A stretch of 64,000 bases of DNA from Arthrobacter sp. ISL-28 (GCF_018613875.1 NZ_JAGGPJ010000027.1:62001-126000); one strand, 5' to 3'. Shown: positions 1-9,418, counted from the stretch's first letter. Made by a program: numbers and translations. The notes: generated by a model not told the origin, from the letters alone.

Positions 1-1241
1 CGCCTCAGGTGGTCCAGCTGGCCAACGACCTCCTCGCAGCCCGCCGCAGCGGCGGACCGCTTGCCGATGCCGCTTGGGCCGCGCCGCTGAAGCTGGTCGC
101 CCAGCGGGCCGCCGGACCACTGCCGCAGTTCACGGAGTGTTCGGACGATGAAGCCGAGGCAGCCACCGTGGCGTTCAAGATCCGGGCGCTGATGGACTCC
201 GGCGTCGCGGCAAGCGAAATCGCTGTTCTGTTCCGCACCAACGGGCAGTCGGAAGCCTACGAACAAGCCTTGGCGTCGGCCGGAATCGGCTACCAGCTGC
301 GCGGCGGTGAACGCTTCTTCGCCCGCAAGGAAGTCCGCGACGCCATTCTTCAGCTGCGGGCCGCTACTCGGGCAGTGTCGGAATCCTCTCCGCAGCCGCT
401 CGGCCAGCTAGTCCGGGACATCGTGTCCTCGCTTGGTTACACCGACTCCGCCCCGCACAGCGGCGGCGCGCTGCGGGAGCGCTGGGAGTCCCTGGCAGCC
501 CTGGTGGCGCTGGCCGATGAGCTGGTGGTGAGCCGCGGACCGCAGTTCAGCCTCGCTGACTTCGTGAACGAGCTGCAGGAACGGTCCCTTGCCCAGCACG
601 CGCCCACCGTGCAGGGCGTCACACTGGCTTCGCTGCATGCCGCGAAGGGCCTCGAATGGGACGCCGTGTTCCTTGTAGGGCTCAGTGAAGGCCTCATGCC
701 CATCTCCTTCGCAGACACACCGGAGGCGGTAGACGAGGAACGCCGGCTGCTCTACGTTGGCATCACCCGCGCGCGGGAGCACCTGGCGTTGTCGTGGTCC
801 ACGGCGCGGACACCGGGAGGCCGGGCCAACCGCAAGCCGTCACGCTTCCTGGACGGACTCCGGCCCGATTCCGTGGCAAGCTCCGGCGCCCGGGGCAAAG
901 GTCCGGCGCCGCGGCGCAAGGCTGCTGTTCCGGCTTCCTGCCGGGTCTGCGGCAGCATGCTGTCCAGCGGCGCCGAGCGGAAGGTGGGCCGCTGTGACCA
1001 GTGTCCGCCCAGTTACGAAGAACAGACCTTCAACGCCCTTCGGGAATGGCGCAAGGAAGTTGCCCTGTCTGCCGACGTGCCGGCATTTGTCGTGTTTACC
1101 GACGCGACCCTCACCGCCATCGCCGAGGCCCGGCCCTCGTCACTTGAGGAGCTGGCGCGGCTGGCCGGAGTTGGCCCTTCCAAACTGGAACGGTACGGGG
1201 AAGCGGTACTGGCCGTTCTCGTGGAAAGCAACACCCTCTGA
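1..1241 (+). CDS. uvrD2: ATP-dependent DNA helicase UvrD2, C-terminal part (5' end outside window)
   Basis: Superfamily 1 DNA helicase, acting in DNA repair. About 413 residues are visible; the frame is open to the window edge, so the N-terminal ATPase core and true start are missing. The visible part has the UvrD-like C-terminal helicase domain, with LHAAKGLEWDAVFLVGL and the arginine-containing motif YVGITRARE. A four-cysteine zinc motif follows (CRVCG then CDQCP), then an HRDC domain (SLEELARLAGVGPSKLERYG) at the C terminus. Tetracysteine plus HRDC is the architecture of mycobacterial UvrD2. The stop overlaps the next start by one base (TGATG), so the two genes are translationally coupled. 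Confidence 0.93.
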   Translation, partial: PQVVQLANDLLAARRSGGPLADAAWAAPLKLVAQRAAGPLPQFTECSDDEAEAATVAFKIRALMDSGVAASEIAVLFRTNGQSEAYEQALASAGIGYQLRGGERFFARKEVRDAILQLRAATRAVSESSPQPLGQLVRDIVSSLGYTDSAPHSGGALRERWESLAALVALADELVVSRGPQFSLADFVNELQERSLAQHAPTVQGVTLASLHAAKGLEWDAVFLVGLSEGLMPISFADTPEAVDEERRLLYVGITRAREHLALSWSTARTPGGRANRKPSRFLDGLRPDSVASSGARGKGPAPRRKAAVPASCRVCGSMLSSGAERKVGRCDQCPPSYEEQTFNALREWRKEVALSADVPAFVVFTDATLTAIAEARPSSLEELARLAGVGPSKLERYGEAVLAVLVESNTL

Positions 1242-1873
1242 TGGCGGGGACACAACTGACAACGCACGACGGCGCGCCCGTCGTCGTGCGCCGTTCTGCC
1301 CGCAGGCGCCGCACTGTGGCCGCATTCTGGGAGAACGGCACGGCCGTCGTCGCCATCCCCGCGCATTTCAGCCGGGCCCAGGAAGCCGAATGGGTGCGCC
1401 GGATGCTGGACAAGCTGAAAGTCCAGGGGGACCGGCAGTCCAAGGGCGGGCGTCGCCCGGCCACCGACGCTGCCCTGGCCAGCCACGCCGCGGAGCTCTC
1501 GGCGCGGTACCTCGGCGGTAGGGCAGTTCCGACGTCGGTCCGCTGGGTCAGCAACCAGAACTCGCGGTGGGGTTCGGCCACGCCCGCTGACGGGTCCATC
1601 CGCCTTTCGGACAAGCTGCGGCCGATGCCGCAGTGGGTCATCGATTACGTGCTGCTCCACGAGCTGGCCCACCTGCTGGTCGCCGGCCACAACGCTGCCT
1701 TCTGGAAGCTGCTGGAGGCCTACCCGGAAACGGCGCGGGCCAAGGCGTTCCTGGAGGGCGTGTCGTATGCTACCTCACGCGGCCTGGCTGCTGACGGAGC
1801 AGCCCCGCAGGGGTGGGCCGACGCCGCGGGGTTCCCCGCCACCGTCGGCCCCAACAGCCAGGGTTTATCCTAG
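1241..1873 (+). CDS. YgjP/WLM-family zinc metallopeptidase
   Basis: A 210-residue protein of the YgjP (DUF45) metallopeptidase family. The zinc site is clear near residue 140: HELAH followed by GHNAAFW, the usual H-E-x-x-H plus downstream His arrangement. The region before it (WGSATPADGSIRLSDKL) matches the conserved family segment. The substrate is unknown. The ATG overlaps the uvrD2 stop by one base. The last codons meet the convergent DUF2342 gene in a shared CTAG: TAG at 1871-1873 here and TAG read from 1872-1870 on the other strand. Confidence 0.88.
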   Translation: MAGTQLTTHDGAPVVVRRSARRRRTVAAFWENGTAVVAIPAHFSRAQEAEWVRRMLDKLKVQGDRQSKGGRRPATDAALASHAAELSARYLGGRAVPTSVRWVSNQNSRWGSATPADGSIRLSDKLRPMPQWVIDYVLLHELAHLLVAGHNAAFWKLLEAYPETARAKAFLEGVSYATSRGLAADGAAPQGWADAAGFPATVGPNSQGLS

Positions 1874-3294
1874 GTCCGGGGTTCAGCTCCGGGGCCGTCC
1901 TGGCCGTCGTCCTTCATGCCTCCGTCTTCCGCGGTCCCCGCCTCGGGGGCATCGAAGCCGCCGTCCAGGAGTTTCATCAGCGCGTCATCCACTTCACTGG
2001 AGCTGGCTTCGGCCAGCTTGCGGCGCTCGCTGAAGCCCTTGGGGTCTTCCAGATCTTCGGCGGTGGGGAGCAGATCCGGGTGCTTCCAGATGGCGTCGCG
2101 TCCGTCAATGCCGCGTTCCTGCTTGAGAGCAGCCCACAGCGTTGCTGCCTCACGGAGACGGCGCGGACGCAGTTCAAGCCCGACGAGCGAGGCGAACGCG
2201 TGTTCGGCGGGACCGCCGGTGGCACGTCGCCGCCGGACCGTTTCGCGAAGTGCTGCAGCAGAGGGAAGGACCTTCCCGGTTGCCGCCGCTGTGAGTTCGT
2301 CAACCCATCCCTCGACGAGGGCCAAAGCGGTTTCCAGTTTCTCCAGCGCCTGCTCCTGCGCGGGTGTCCGCTGGGGCATGAACACGCCTTGGGACAGGGC
2401 CTCCTGGATACCTTCCGGGTTGCTGGGGTCCAGATCACGGGCGAGTTCTTCAATCCGCGAGGTGTCAATATGGATTCCGCGGGCGTACGCCTCGATGGCC
2501 CCCAGGAGGTGGCCACGAAGCCAGGGAACATGGACGAACAGCCGTGCGTGGGCGGCCTCGCGGACAGCCAGGAAAAGCCGGATGTCGTTTTCCGGAAGGC
2601 TGAGACCTTCGCCGAACTTCGCAACGTTGCCAGGGAGCAGCGCCATCTCCAAGTCGGCCAGCGGAACCCCGATGTCGGTGGAACTAACCACTTCGGCGGA
2701 GAGTGCGCCGATGGCCTGGCCCAGCTGCATGCCGAAAATGGCGCCGCCCATGTTCTGCAGCATGGAGGTGGCGCCGCCCATCATGGTCTTCATTTCCTCC
2801 GGCATCTGCTCCGCCATGGCGCTGGACAGGGCGTTGGCGATGCTGTTTGCCACAGGCTCCGTGAGCCGCTTCCACGTCCCCAGCGTTTCCTCGACCCACT
2901 CCGCACGGGACCATGCCTTGCCGATCAGGCCGGTGGCAGGGAGGTCCGTAACCTGGTCCAGCCACAGCTCAGCGAGCCGCAGGGCCTCATCAACCTCGCG
3001 GGACTGCGACGCGGTTACCGACGGATCGCTGCTGCCGGCGGCCACCCGGCGTGCGTTATCGTGGGCGAGCTTCCAGTTGACGGGACCCTCGGAGGGGGCG
3101 CTCATCATGGCCTGAACCTGCGAAAACATCTGCGCCAGGAGGTTGGGGTCATCGGGAAGCCCCGCGGCCTTGGCCAGCTCGGCCGGGTCGATGTCGCCCA
3201 TACCCTTGCCGCCCATCAGGTTCTGCAGCATCTCCGCCAGCGGATCCTTTGGATTTTCGTCGCCATTGGACGGATTGAGTGGGTTGGAGGTCAT
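1870..3294 (-). CDS. Zinc-dependent metalloprotease-like protein, DUF2342 family
   Basis: A 474-residue actinobacterial protein of the DUF2342 family, often annotated as a zinc-dependent metalloprotease or coenzyme F420 biosynthesis-associated protein. The N terminus is Gly/Met-rich (EMLQNLMGGKGMGDIDPAEL). The middle carries the family signature VREAAHARLFVHVPWLR, with the E-A-A-H potential metal site. The C terminus is acidic and low complexity. There is no signal peptide. In mycobacteria homologues lie near the PDZ protease and UPF0182 genes, as here. The function is not established and the protease label is by family only. Confidence 0.85.
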   Translation of the reverse strand: MTSNPLNPSNGDENPKDPLAEMLQNLMGGKGMGDIDPAELAKAAGLPDDPNLLAQMFSQVQAMMSAPSEGPVNWKLAHDNARRVAAGSSDPSVTASQSREVDEALRLAELWLDQVTDLPATGLIGKAWSRAEWVEETLGTWKRLTEPVANSIANALSSAMAEQMPEEMKTMMGGATSMLQNMGGAIFGMQLGQAIGALSAEVVSSTDIGVPLADLEMALLPGNVAKFGEGLSLPENDIRLFLAVREAAHARLFVHVPWLRGHLLGAIEAYARGIHIDTSRIEELARDLDPSNPEGIQEALSQGVFMPQRTPAQEQALEKLETALALVEGWVDELTAAATGKVLPSAAALRETVRRRRATGGPAEHAFASLVGLELRPRRLREAATLWAALKQERGIDGRDAIWKHPDLLPTAEDLEDPKGFSERRKLAEASSSEVDDALMKLLDGGFDAPEAGTAEDGGMKDDGQDGPGAEPRT

Positions 3295-3515
3295 GATCCC
3301 GCCGATCGTCGGTGTGACTATTGATCAACTTCACGCTACCCCTGTGCCCGAGCGGCTGTCTGCCGAAAGGGTGTCCGTTCGCTGTAGGCAAAGAGCTTGG
3401 CCGTGGCCCGGACGCGTAATGTTAGTTGTTGGAATGTTTGAAGGCTTCACCCGGCTACCCGCCCATGGTGCAGCCCCCAGTGCCGTGGTGGACGACGGTG
3501 CGGAGAGGTCCTTCA

Positions 3516-4664
3516 GTGACAATAATCAAGGGCAACCAGCCCTCAGAGGAGTCAGCGGCTCCTGCCGTCGGCGGCGCATCGTCTGACGCCGGCGGATCCG
3601 GTGGCTCCGAGGCGCGTGATCCCCGCGTCTCCGCCATGACTCTGTCGGGGCTTCTGGCCCTTATCCTCGGCGTCACGGCTGCTGTCCTGCCGGTCCCGTA
3701 TGTTGTGGAGTCACCCGGACCCACGTTTAACACGTTGGGCACGGACAACGGCAAGCCCGTTATCAGCATCACTGGACGGGAGACCTATCCGGCGCGAGGA
3801 AACCTCAATCTCACCACCGTCTATGTCGACGGCGGTCCCAACGGACCGGTCAGTGTTTTTGAGGCGTTCGCCGCGTGGCTTGACGGCTCAAAGGCCGTAT
3901 ATCCGCAGGAACTGATCTTTCCCACAGGCGTGACAAAGGAGCAGTCGCAGCAGGAGAGCGCTGTGGCTATGACCACCTCGCAGGAGAATGCGGTGGCCTC
4001 GGCGCTGAAGGAACTCAAGATACCCTTCGGGCAAAAACTGGAGGTCGCCCAGCTTTCCGAGGGTTCGGCTTCCTCGGGAAAGCTGAAGCCCGGTGATGTA
4101 TTCACCTCCATCAACGGCAAGCCCATCACTTCGCTGGCCGTCGTCCAGGATGAACTGGCGGCCGGAAAGGGCCGGCCGGCCACAATCGTCGTGGACCGTG
4201 ACGGCAAGCCGGTGACAGAAACCGTGACGCCTGCCCGGAGCGATTCCGGCAGGTTTATCCTCGGCGTCCTGCTCAAGTACCGCTTCACGTTCCCCCTCGA
4301 CGTGAAGATTTCACTGGAGAAAGTCGGCGGGCCGAGCGCGGGGCTGATGTTTGCGCTGGGCATCATCGACACCGTGACCCCCGGCGACCTGACGGGCGGC
4401 AAACACATTGCCGGAACGGGCACCATCAGCCCGGACGGAGTGGTTGGCCCTATTGGCGGGGTCGCGGTCAAAATGCACGGTGCGCGGGCCGACGGCGCCA
4501 CCATGTTCCTCGCCCCGGCCGCAAATTGCGCCGAGGTTGCCGGGAACGTCCCCGACGGCCTGCAAGTGGTCAAGGTCGAGAACCTGGACGAGGCGAAACG
4601 TGCGGTGGAACTGGCGGCAAGCGGAGGGGACACGTCGGGCCTTCCAGCGTGCGCAAACAACTAG
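3516..4664 (+). CDS. Membrane-anchored PDZ domain Lon-like serine protease (YlbL-type)
   Basis: A 382-residue secreted or membrane-anchored protease. One N-terminal transmembrane segment (about residues 36-58, MTLSGLLALILGVTAAVLPV) leads to an extracytoplasmic PDZ domain (LKPGDVFTSINGKPI) and a C-terminal Lon-type protease domain. The catalytic dyad is visible: Ser274 in GGPSAGLMFALG and Lys319 in GGVAVKMHGA, 45 residues apart as in Lon. The GTG start at 3516 is chosen because GGAGAGG lies 7 nt upstream; the open frame extends to 3426 but the extra residues look non-coding. It lies upstream of the UPF0182 gene on the same strand. The substrate is unknown. Confidence 0.88.
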   Translation: MTIIKGNQPSEESAAPAVGGASSDAGGSGGSEARDPRVSAMTLSGLLALILGVTAAVLPVPYVVESPGPTFNTLGTDNGKPVISITGRETYPARGNLNLTTVYVDGGPNGPVSVFEAFAAWLDGSKAVYPQELIFPTGVTKEQSQQESAVAMTTSQENAVASALKELKIPFGQKLEVAQLSEGSASSGKLKPGDVFTSINGKPITSLAVVQDELAAGKGRPATIVVDRDGKPVTETVTPARSDSGRFILGVLLKYRFTFPLDVKISLEKVGGPSAGLMFALGIIDTVTPGDLTGGKHIAGTGTISPDGVVGPIGGVAVKMHGARADGATMFLAPAANCAEVAGNVPDGLQVVKVENLDEAKRAVELAASGGDTSGLPACANN

Positions 4665-4843
4665 ACTAAATCTTGGAACTAAGGCCCGTCGCTGCTCGTG
4701 GCACTAATAACAGCCGCTGCGGAGTGTGAGGCAGGCCGAGCAAGCTGACATGTGCAGTGCGCCCCCGGCGCAGCGCGCAATGCGAGTTGTCCGACGAAAA
4801 ACTTAAAAAGATCAGCAATTGACAAAGCTATGAGGTACTGAGT

Positions 4844-7828
4844 TTGTCCCGTCCCGCCAGCCCCACCCCGCCCGGAAGACTCCAGCCGAAGCGCGGTGCC
4901 TTGACGCCCACGCTCATTGTCGTAGCGCTGGTTGTCGTCGGATTCATCTTCTTTGCCAATGTCTGGACAGACGTCCTGTGGTACCAGCAGCTGGGCTTCT
5001 TTGAAGTGTTCCTGACGGAAAACCTGGCCAGGATCAGCATCTTTGTCACCGGCTTCGCAATCATGTTCGCGGCCGTGTTCTACGCCATCCGGATCGCTTA
5101 CCACGCCCGCCCGGTGTACGCTCCCGACTCCGAGATCCGGGACAACCTGAACCGCTACCAGGCGCAGCTTGAACCTGTGCGGCGGGTGGTCATGATTGGC
5201 CTTCCGGTGCTGTTTGGACTCTTTGCCGGCAGTGCGGCGTCCAGCCAGTGGCAGAAGGTCATCTTGTTCTTCAACCAGGAACCCTTTGGCCAGAATGACC
5301 CGGAGTTCGGGCTGGACATCGGCTTTTACCTCATGACGCTTCCGTTCCTGGGCTTCATTGTGGGCTTCCTGATCAGCGTGGCAGTCGTCGCCGGCATCGC
5401 AGGCATCCTGACCCACTACCTGTACGGCAGCATCCGGATCATGGAACGCGGCATCTTCACCAGCCGGGCAGCCCAGATCCATCTCGCCGTCACCGGCGCA
5501 TCATTCCTGATCCTGCTCGGCATCAACTTCTGGCTCGACCGCTACGCCGCCGTGCAAAACAGCGGCGGCCGCTGGGCCGGTGCGCTGTACACGGATGTCA
5601 ATGCCGTCATTCCCACGAAGGCGATCCTGGCCGTTGCCGCCATCCTCGTTGCCATCCTGTTCATTGTTGCTGCGGTCATCGGCAGGTGGCGGCTTCCCCT
5701 CATCGGAACGGCAATGCTGGTCATCACGTCCATCCTTGCCGGTGGCGTCTACCCCTGGGTCATCCAGCAGTTCCAGGTGCGCCCATCGGAGCAGACCCTG
5801 GAAAAGGAATTCATCGAGCGCAACATCGGCTTGACCCGCGCGGCCTACGGTCTCGACCACGTCAAGGTTGAGCGCTACAACGCAACCACCAACGCCACGA
5901 CGGGAGCTCTGGCGAAGGACGCACAGACCACTGCCAATATCCGGCTCCTGGACCCGAACCTTATTTCGGACGCCTTTTCGCAGCTGGAGCAGTACAGGCC
6001 GTACTACCAGTTCCCCAAAGCACTGAATGTGGACCGGTACGAAATCGACGGCAAGGTCCAGGACACTGTCATCGCCGTCCGTGAACTGAACCCGGAGGGA
6101 TTGAGCCCCGACCAGCAGTCGTGGTTGAACACGCATGTTGTTTACACCCATGGCTATGGAGTGGTGGCCGCCAAGGGAAACAAGTTCACTGTTGACGGCA
6201 AGCCCGAGTTCCTGCAGTCGGGTATTCCGTCCACTGGTGTGCTGGGGACCGATGAAACGTATGAGCCCCGGATCTACTTCGGCGAGAATTCGCCGGAATA
6301 CTCGATTGTGGGCGCACCGGAAGGGGCGGACCACCGCGAGCAGGACCGTCCCGCAGGCAGGGAGGGCGGCGAGACGCAGTACACGTTCACCGGCAACGGC
6401 GGACCGAACGTGGGCAGTTTCCTCAACCGGGTTCTGTATTCGATCAAGTTCCAGTCCTCTGACCTGCTGCTGTCCGACGGCGTCAACGAGGCATCCCAGA
6501 TCCTGTATGAGCGTTCTCCCCGCGACCGCGTGAAGAAGGTGGCGCCCTACCTGACGGTGGACGGGAACGCTTATCCCGCCGTCGTTGACGGACGGGTCAA
6601 GTGGATCGTGGACGGCTACACCACCAGCCAGTACTACCCTTATTCCCAGCAGGCGCAGCTCTCGGATGTCACGACGGATTCGCAGACCACGGCAGGCCGT
6701 ACCGTGGCGCTGCCCAACAGCTCCGTAAACTACATCCGGAATTCGGTGAAAGCCACCGTGGATGCTTACGACGGCTCTGTGACGCTGTACGCGTGGGACG
6801 ATCAGGATCCTCTGCTGAAGGCATGGCAGAAGGTCTTCCCGAATTCCCTCAAGCCGTACTCTGAGATGTCCGCGGATGTCATGAGCCACGTCCGTTACCC
6901 GGAGGACCTCTTCAAGGTCCAGCGGGAACTGCTGGGGCGCTACCACGTGACGGACCCGGTCAGCTTCTACAAGAACGACGACGCCTGGAGCGTGCCGAAC
7001 GACCCCACCGTTTCAGAAGAGGTCAAGCAGCCGCCGTTCTACATGTCGCTGCAGATGCCCGACCAGAAGAAGCCGGCATTCCAGCTGACATCGTCCTTCA
7101 TTCCTCAGGTCGTTGATGGAAACGCCCGAAACGTTCTGTACGGCTTCCTGGCAGCGGATTCGGATGCCGGCGGCAAGAAGGGCGTGAAGGCCGAGTCCTA
7201 CGGAAAGCTCAGGCTTCTGCAGGTGCCGCCGGCGGCCCAGGTCCCCGGACCGGGACAGGCGCAGAACAAGTTCAACTCTGATCCCACAGTTTCACAGGCC
7301 CTGAACCTGCTCCGGCAAGGCGCCTCGGACGTCCTCAACGGCAACCTCCTGACGCTGCCCGTCGGTGGAGGCCTGCTGTACGTCCAGCCGGTATACCTCC
7401 GTTCCACGGGTGAGACGTCGTACCCGACACTCCAGCGGGTGCTGGTTGCCTTCGGTGACAAGATCGGCTTTGCCCCCACACTGGATGAGGCGCTGAACCA
7501 GCTGTTTGGCGGCGACTCCGGAGCCGCAGCCGGTGACTCCGGCAACAACGGCCAGACTCCTCCAACGACAGGCGGAGGAACGCCCCCGCCCGGTGTGACA
7601 GATGCCCGAGCAGATTTGAAGGCTGCACTGGCGGAAGCCAATGCCGCGATCAAGGCGGGACAGGAGGCCCTGGCCAAGGGTGACTTCGCGGCCTATGGAG
7701 ACCAGCAGAAGAAGCTGAACGCAGCGCTGCAGAAGGCCATCGATGCCGAGGCAAAGATTGTCGTGACAACTCCCGCGTCGACGCCGACGTCGCCGTCGCC
7801 CAAGCCGACTCCGACGCCGAGCAGCTAG
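4844..7828 (+). CDS. UPF0182 family membrane protein
   Basis: A 994-residue integral membrane protein of the UPF0182 family, typical of Actinobacteria. It has about seven N-terminal transmembrane helices in the first 320 residues, then a large extracytoplasmic domain, and a Ser/Pro/Thr-rich C-terminal tail (TPASTPTSPSPKPTPTPSS) after a short coiled coil (ALAEANAAIKAGQEAL). The TTG start at 4844 is supported by TGAGGT at 4831-4836. The molecular function is unknown. Placement after the PDZ protease is conserved in mycobacteria. A hairpin terminator follows at 7844-7886. Confidence 0.92.
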   Translation: MSRPASPTPPGRLQPKRGALTPTLIVVALVVVGFIFFANVWTDVLWYQQLGFFEVFLTENLARISIFVTGFAIMFAAVFYAIRIAYHARPVYAPDSEIRDNLNRYQAQLEPVRRVVMIGLPVLFGLFAGSAASSQWQKVILFFNQEPFGQNDPEFGLDIGFYLMTLPFLGFIVGFLISVAVVAGIAGILTHYLYGSIRIMERGIFTSRAAQIHLAVTGASFLILLGINFWLDRYAAVQNSGGRWAGALYTDVNAVIPTKAILAVAAILVAILFIVAAVIGRWRLPLIGTAMLVITSILAGGVYPWVIQQFQVRPSEQTLEKEFIERNIGLTRAAYGLDHVKVERYNATTNATTGALAKDAQTTANIRLLDPNLISDAFSQLEQYRPYYQFPKALNVDRYEIDGKVQDTVIAVRELNPEGLSPDQQSWLNTHVVYTHGYGVVAAKGNKFTVDGKPEFLQSGIPSTGVLGTDETYEPRIYFGENSPEYSIVGAPEGADHREQDRPAGREGGETQYTFTGNGGPNVGSFLNRVLYSIKFQSSDLLLSDGVNEASQILYERSPRDRVKKVAPYLTVDGNAYPAVVDGRVKWIVDGYTTSQYYPYSQQAQLSDVTTDSQTTAGRTVALPNSSVNYIRNSVKATVDAYDGSVTLYAWDDQDPLLKAWQKVFPNSLKPYSEMSADVMSHVRYPEDLFKVQRELLGRYHVTDPVSFYKNDDAWSVPNDPTVSEEVKQPPFYMSLQMPDQKKPAFQLTSSFIPQVVDGNARNVLYGFLAADSDAGGKKGVKAESYGKLRLLQVPPAAQVPGPGQAQNKFNSDPTVSQALNLLRQGASDVLNGNLLTLPVGGGLLYVQPVYLRSTGETSYPTLQRVLVAFGDKIGFAPTLDEALNQLFGGDSGAAAGDSGNNGQTPPTTGGGTPPPGVTDARADLKAALAEANAAIKAGQEALAKGDFAAYGDQQKKLNAALQKAIDAEAKIVVTTPASTPTSPSPKPTPTPSS

Positions 7829-7843
7829 CACGCTCACGGTAAC

Positions 7844-7886
7844 AGGCCGGTCCCGCGCTTCCGAGAGGAGCCGGGGCCGGCCTTTT
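7844..7886 (+). terminator. Rho-independent terminator after the UPF0182 gene
   Basis: The arm AGGCCGGTCCCG at 7844-7855 pairs with CGGGGCCGGCCT at 7872-7883, with one G-T wobble, and a run of T follows. It lies 16 nt after the UPF0182 stop and ahead of the first tRNA. Confidence 0.75.
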
Positions 7887-7979
7887 GCTTGCGTCCGGAG
7901 CGGATGACCGCCCCGAGACACAGATCACGCCCCCTCGATTTGGCCTCCTGTTCACCGAACGGTAGAGTTGTTCTTGCGA

Positions 7980-8053
7980 CGCGGGGTGGAGCAGTTCGGT
8001 AGCTCGCTGGGCTCATAACCCAGAGGTCACAGGTTCAAATCCTGTCCCCGCAA
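7980..8053 (+). tRNA. Initiator tRNA-fMet (CAT), copy 1
   Basis: A 74-nt tRNA with anticodon CAT in the loop CTCATAA. Initiator identity is clear: C1 is mismatched to A72 at the acceptor end (CGCGGGG... CCCCGCAA), and the anticodon stem ends in three G-C pairs (GGG/CCC). The T arm is GGTTCAAATCC. The CCA end is not encoded, because CTG follows the discriminator base. The upstream GGTAGAGTTG resembles that of copy 2 (GGTAGTGTTG), suggesting related promoters. Confidence 0.97.
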
Positions 8054-8063
8054 CTGAAGAAAA

Positions 8064-8097
8064 GACCCGGATCACCGCAAGGTGGTCCGGGTCTTTT
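8064..8097 (+). terminator. Rho-independent terminator after tRNA-fMet copy 1
   Basis: A 13-bp stem (GACCCGGATCACC with GGTGGTCCGGGTC, one wobble) closes a GCAA tetraloop and is followed by TTTT. Confidence 0.9.
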
Positions 8098-8178
8098 GCT
8101 GTCTCCGACCGCTCGTGCCCAGGTGCAAACTTGGATGGAAATTGCGGCGGCAAAAGTAGGGTAGTGTTGATCAAGCGA

Positions 8179-8252
8179 CGCGGGGTGGAGCAGTTCGGTA
8201 GCTCGCTGGGCTCATAACCCAGAGGTCACAGGTTCAAATCCTGTCCCCGCAA
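8179..8252 (+). tRNA. Initiator tRNA-fMet (CAT), copy 2
   Basis: Identical in sequence to the first copy over 74 nt, with the same C1-A72 mismatch and GGG/CCC anticodon stem. Unlike copy 1, the 3' CCA is encoded directly (8253-8255). It has its own terminator, and its own upstream element GGTAGTGTTGATCAAGCGA similar to that of copy 1, so it is probably a separate transcription unit arising from a roughly 200-bp duplication. Confidence 0.97.
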
Positions 8253-8260
8253 CCATAGAA

Positions 8261-8295
8261 GAGGCCCTGACCGGCGAATGGCCGGTCGGGGCCTC
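8261..8295 (+). terminator. Hairpin terminator after tRNA-fMet copy 2
   Basis: A 15-bp stem (8261-8275 with 8281-8295, one G-T wobble) with a short GAATG loop region lies 5 nt after the encoded CCA. The T-tract is weak (TCGCTTTG). Confidence 0.75.
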
Positions 8296-8416
8296 TCGCT
8301 TTGCCGGTAGCTTTTGTTCACGTCCTGGCACTTCCTAGTATTCTCTTCGCAGGGCCCGGAGTGTTTTGGCCGGGGCAGTTGCCCGTCTCAGTCATTCTCG
8401 AGAGGAATGTAGTTCG

Positions 8417-9352
8417 ATGTCCACAACGAAGAACAAGTCCGGCACCGCGCGAGGCAAGCGGTCCAGGCTTTACTGGACAGTGCCGGCCGTCCTTGTGGCG
8501 CTGGTGCTGGTGGTCCTCCTCGCGAAGTGGGTCACGGGCTTGTCCGGTGTCCAAACATTCATGTCGGACTACCCGGGCCACTCTGAGCTTCCGGCCGGAG
8601 CGCCCGTCGGATTCCCGGCCTGGCTGGCATGGCAGCATTTCCTCAACGCATTCCTGCTGCTGCTCATTATCAAGACCGGCTGGCAGGTCCGGACCACCAC
8701 GCGTCCCGGCGGCTACTGGACCCGCAACAACAAGGGTTTCATCCGCACCAAGACGGCCCCCACCAAGATCTCCCTGGAGCTCTGGTTCCACCTGACGCTC
8801 GACGCGCTATGGATCCTCAACGGACTGGTGTTCGCTGTCCTGCTGTTCGCCACCGGTCAGTGGATGCGGATCGTGCCCACCAGCTGGGACGTCTTCCCCA
8901 ACGCCCTGTCCGCCGCGCTGCAGTACGCTTCGCTGAACTGGCCCACGGAGAACGGCTGGGTCAACTACAACGCCCTGCAGCTCCTTGCATACTTCGCAAC
9001 CGTCTTCATTGCGGCCCCCTTGGCCTTCATCTCCGGCCTGAGGACGTCCTCTGCCTGGCCCAAGAATGCCACTGGTCTCAACAAGACATACCCGATCGAG
9101 GTTGCCCGCGCGATCCATTTCCCCGTGATGGTCTACTTTGTGGCCTTCATCGTGGTTCACGTGTTCCTTGTCCTGGCCACCGGGGCGCTCCGGAACCTCA
9201 ACCACATGTACGGCGGCAGCGACGACGTCAGCTGGGTGGGCTTCGGCATCTTCGCCGCCTCGGTCGCCGTGATGGTCGCAGCGTGGTTCCTGGCACGGCC
9301 GCTCTTCCTGCGCCCCATAGCATCCCTCATGGGCAAGGTCACCAGCCGCTGA
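8417..9352 (+). CDS. Cytochrome b/b6-domain (b561-like) membrane protein
   Basis: A 311-residue integral membrane protein with about five hydrophobic helices and histidines placed for haem b binding (WQHFLNAFLLLL, LWFHLTLDALWILNGLVFAV, ARAIHFPVMVYFVAFIVVHV). The pattern resembles the cytochrome b subunits of formate dehydrogenase or b561-type membrane electron carriers. The ATG at 8417 has GAGAGGA 10 nt upstream; the frame also opens at 8366 without support. No partner catalytic subunit lies next to it in this window (the other neighbours are tRNAs and PspA), so the electron donor and acceptor are unknown. A strong bidirectional terminator follows. Confidence 0.82.
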   Translation: MSTTKNKSGTARGKRSRLYWTVPAVLVALVLVVLLAKWVTGLSGVQTFMSDYPGHSELPAGAPVGFPAWLAWQHFLNAFLLLLIIKTGWQVRTTTRPGGYWTRNNKGFIRTKTAPTKISLELWFHLTLDALWILNGLVFAVLLFATGQWMRIVPTSWDVFPNALSAALQYASLNWPTENGWVNYNALQLLAYFATVFIAAPLAFISGLRTSSAWPKNATGLNKTYPIEVARAIHFPVMVYFVAFIVVHVFLVLATGALRNLNHMYGGSDDVSWVGFGIFAASVAVMVAAWFLARPLFLRPIASLMGKVTSR

Positions 9353-9370
9353 GCAGCTGCTGACATACAC

Positions 9371-9407
9371 GAAGGAGGCCGGGGTCCGCTGGACCCCGGC
9401 CTCCTTC
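9371..9407. terminator. Bidirectional terminator between the cytochrome b gene and pspA
   Basis: A perfect 17-bp stem (9371-9387 with 9391-9407) with a GCT loop lies between two convergent genes. Confidence 0.88.
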
Positions 9408-9418
9408 GGCTTAAGGAC

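Noticed and set aside
4819..4824. TTGACA, a perfect -35 hexamer, before the UPF0182 gene
   Set aside because: No -10 element lies at the right distance and the start codon is only 20 nt downstream.
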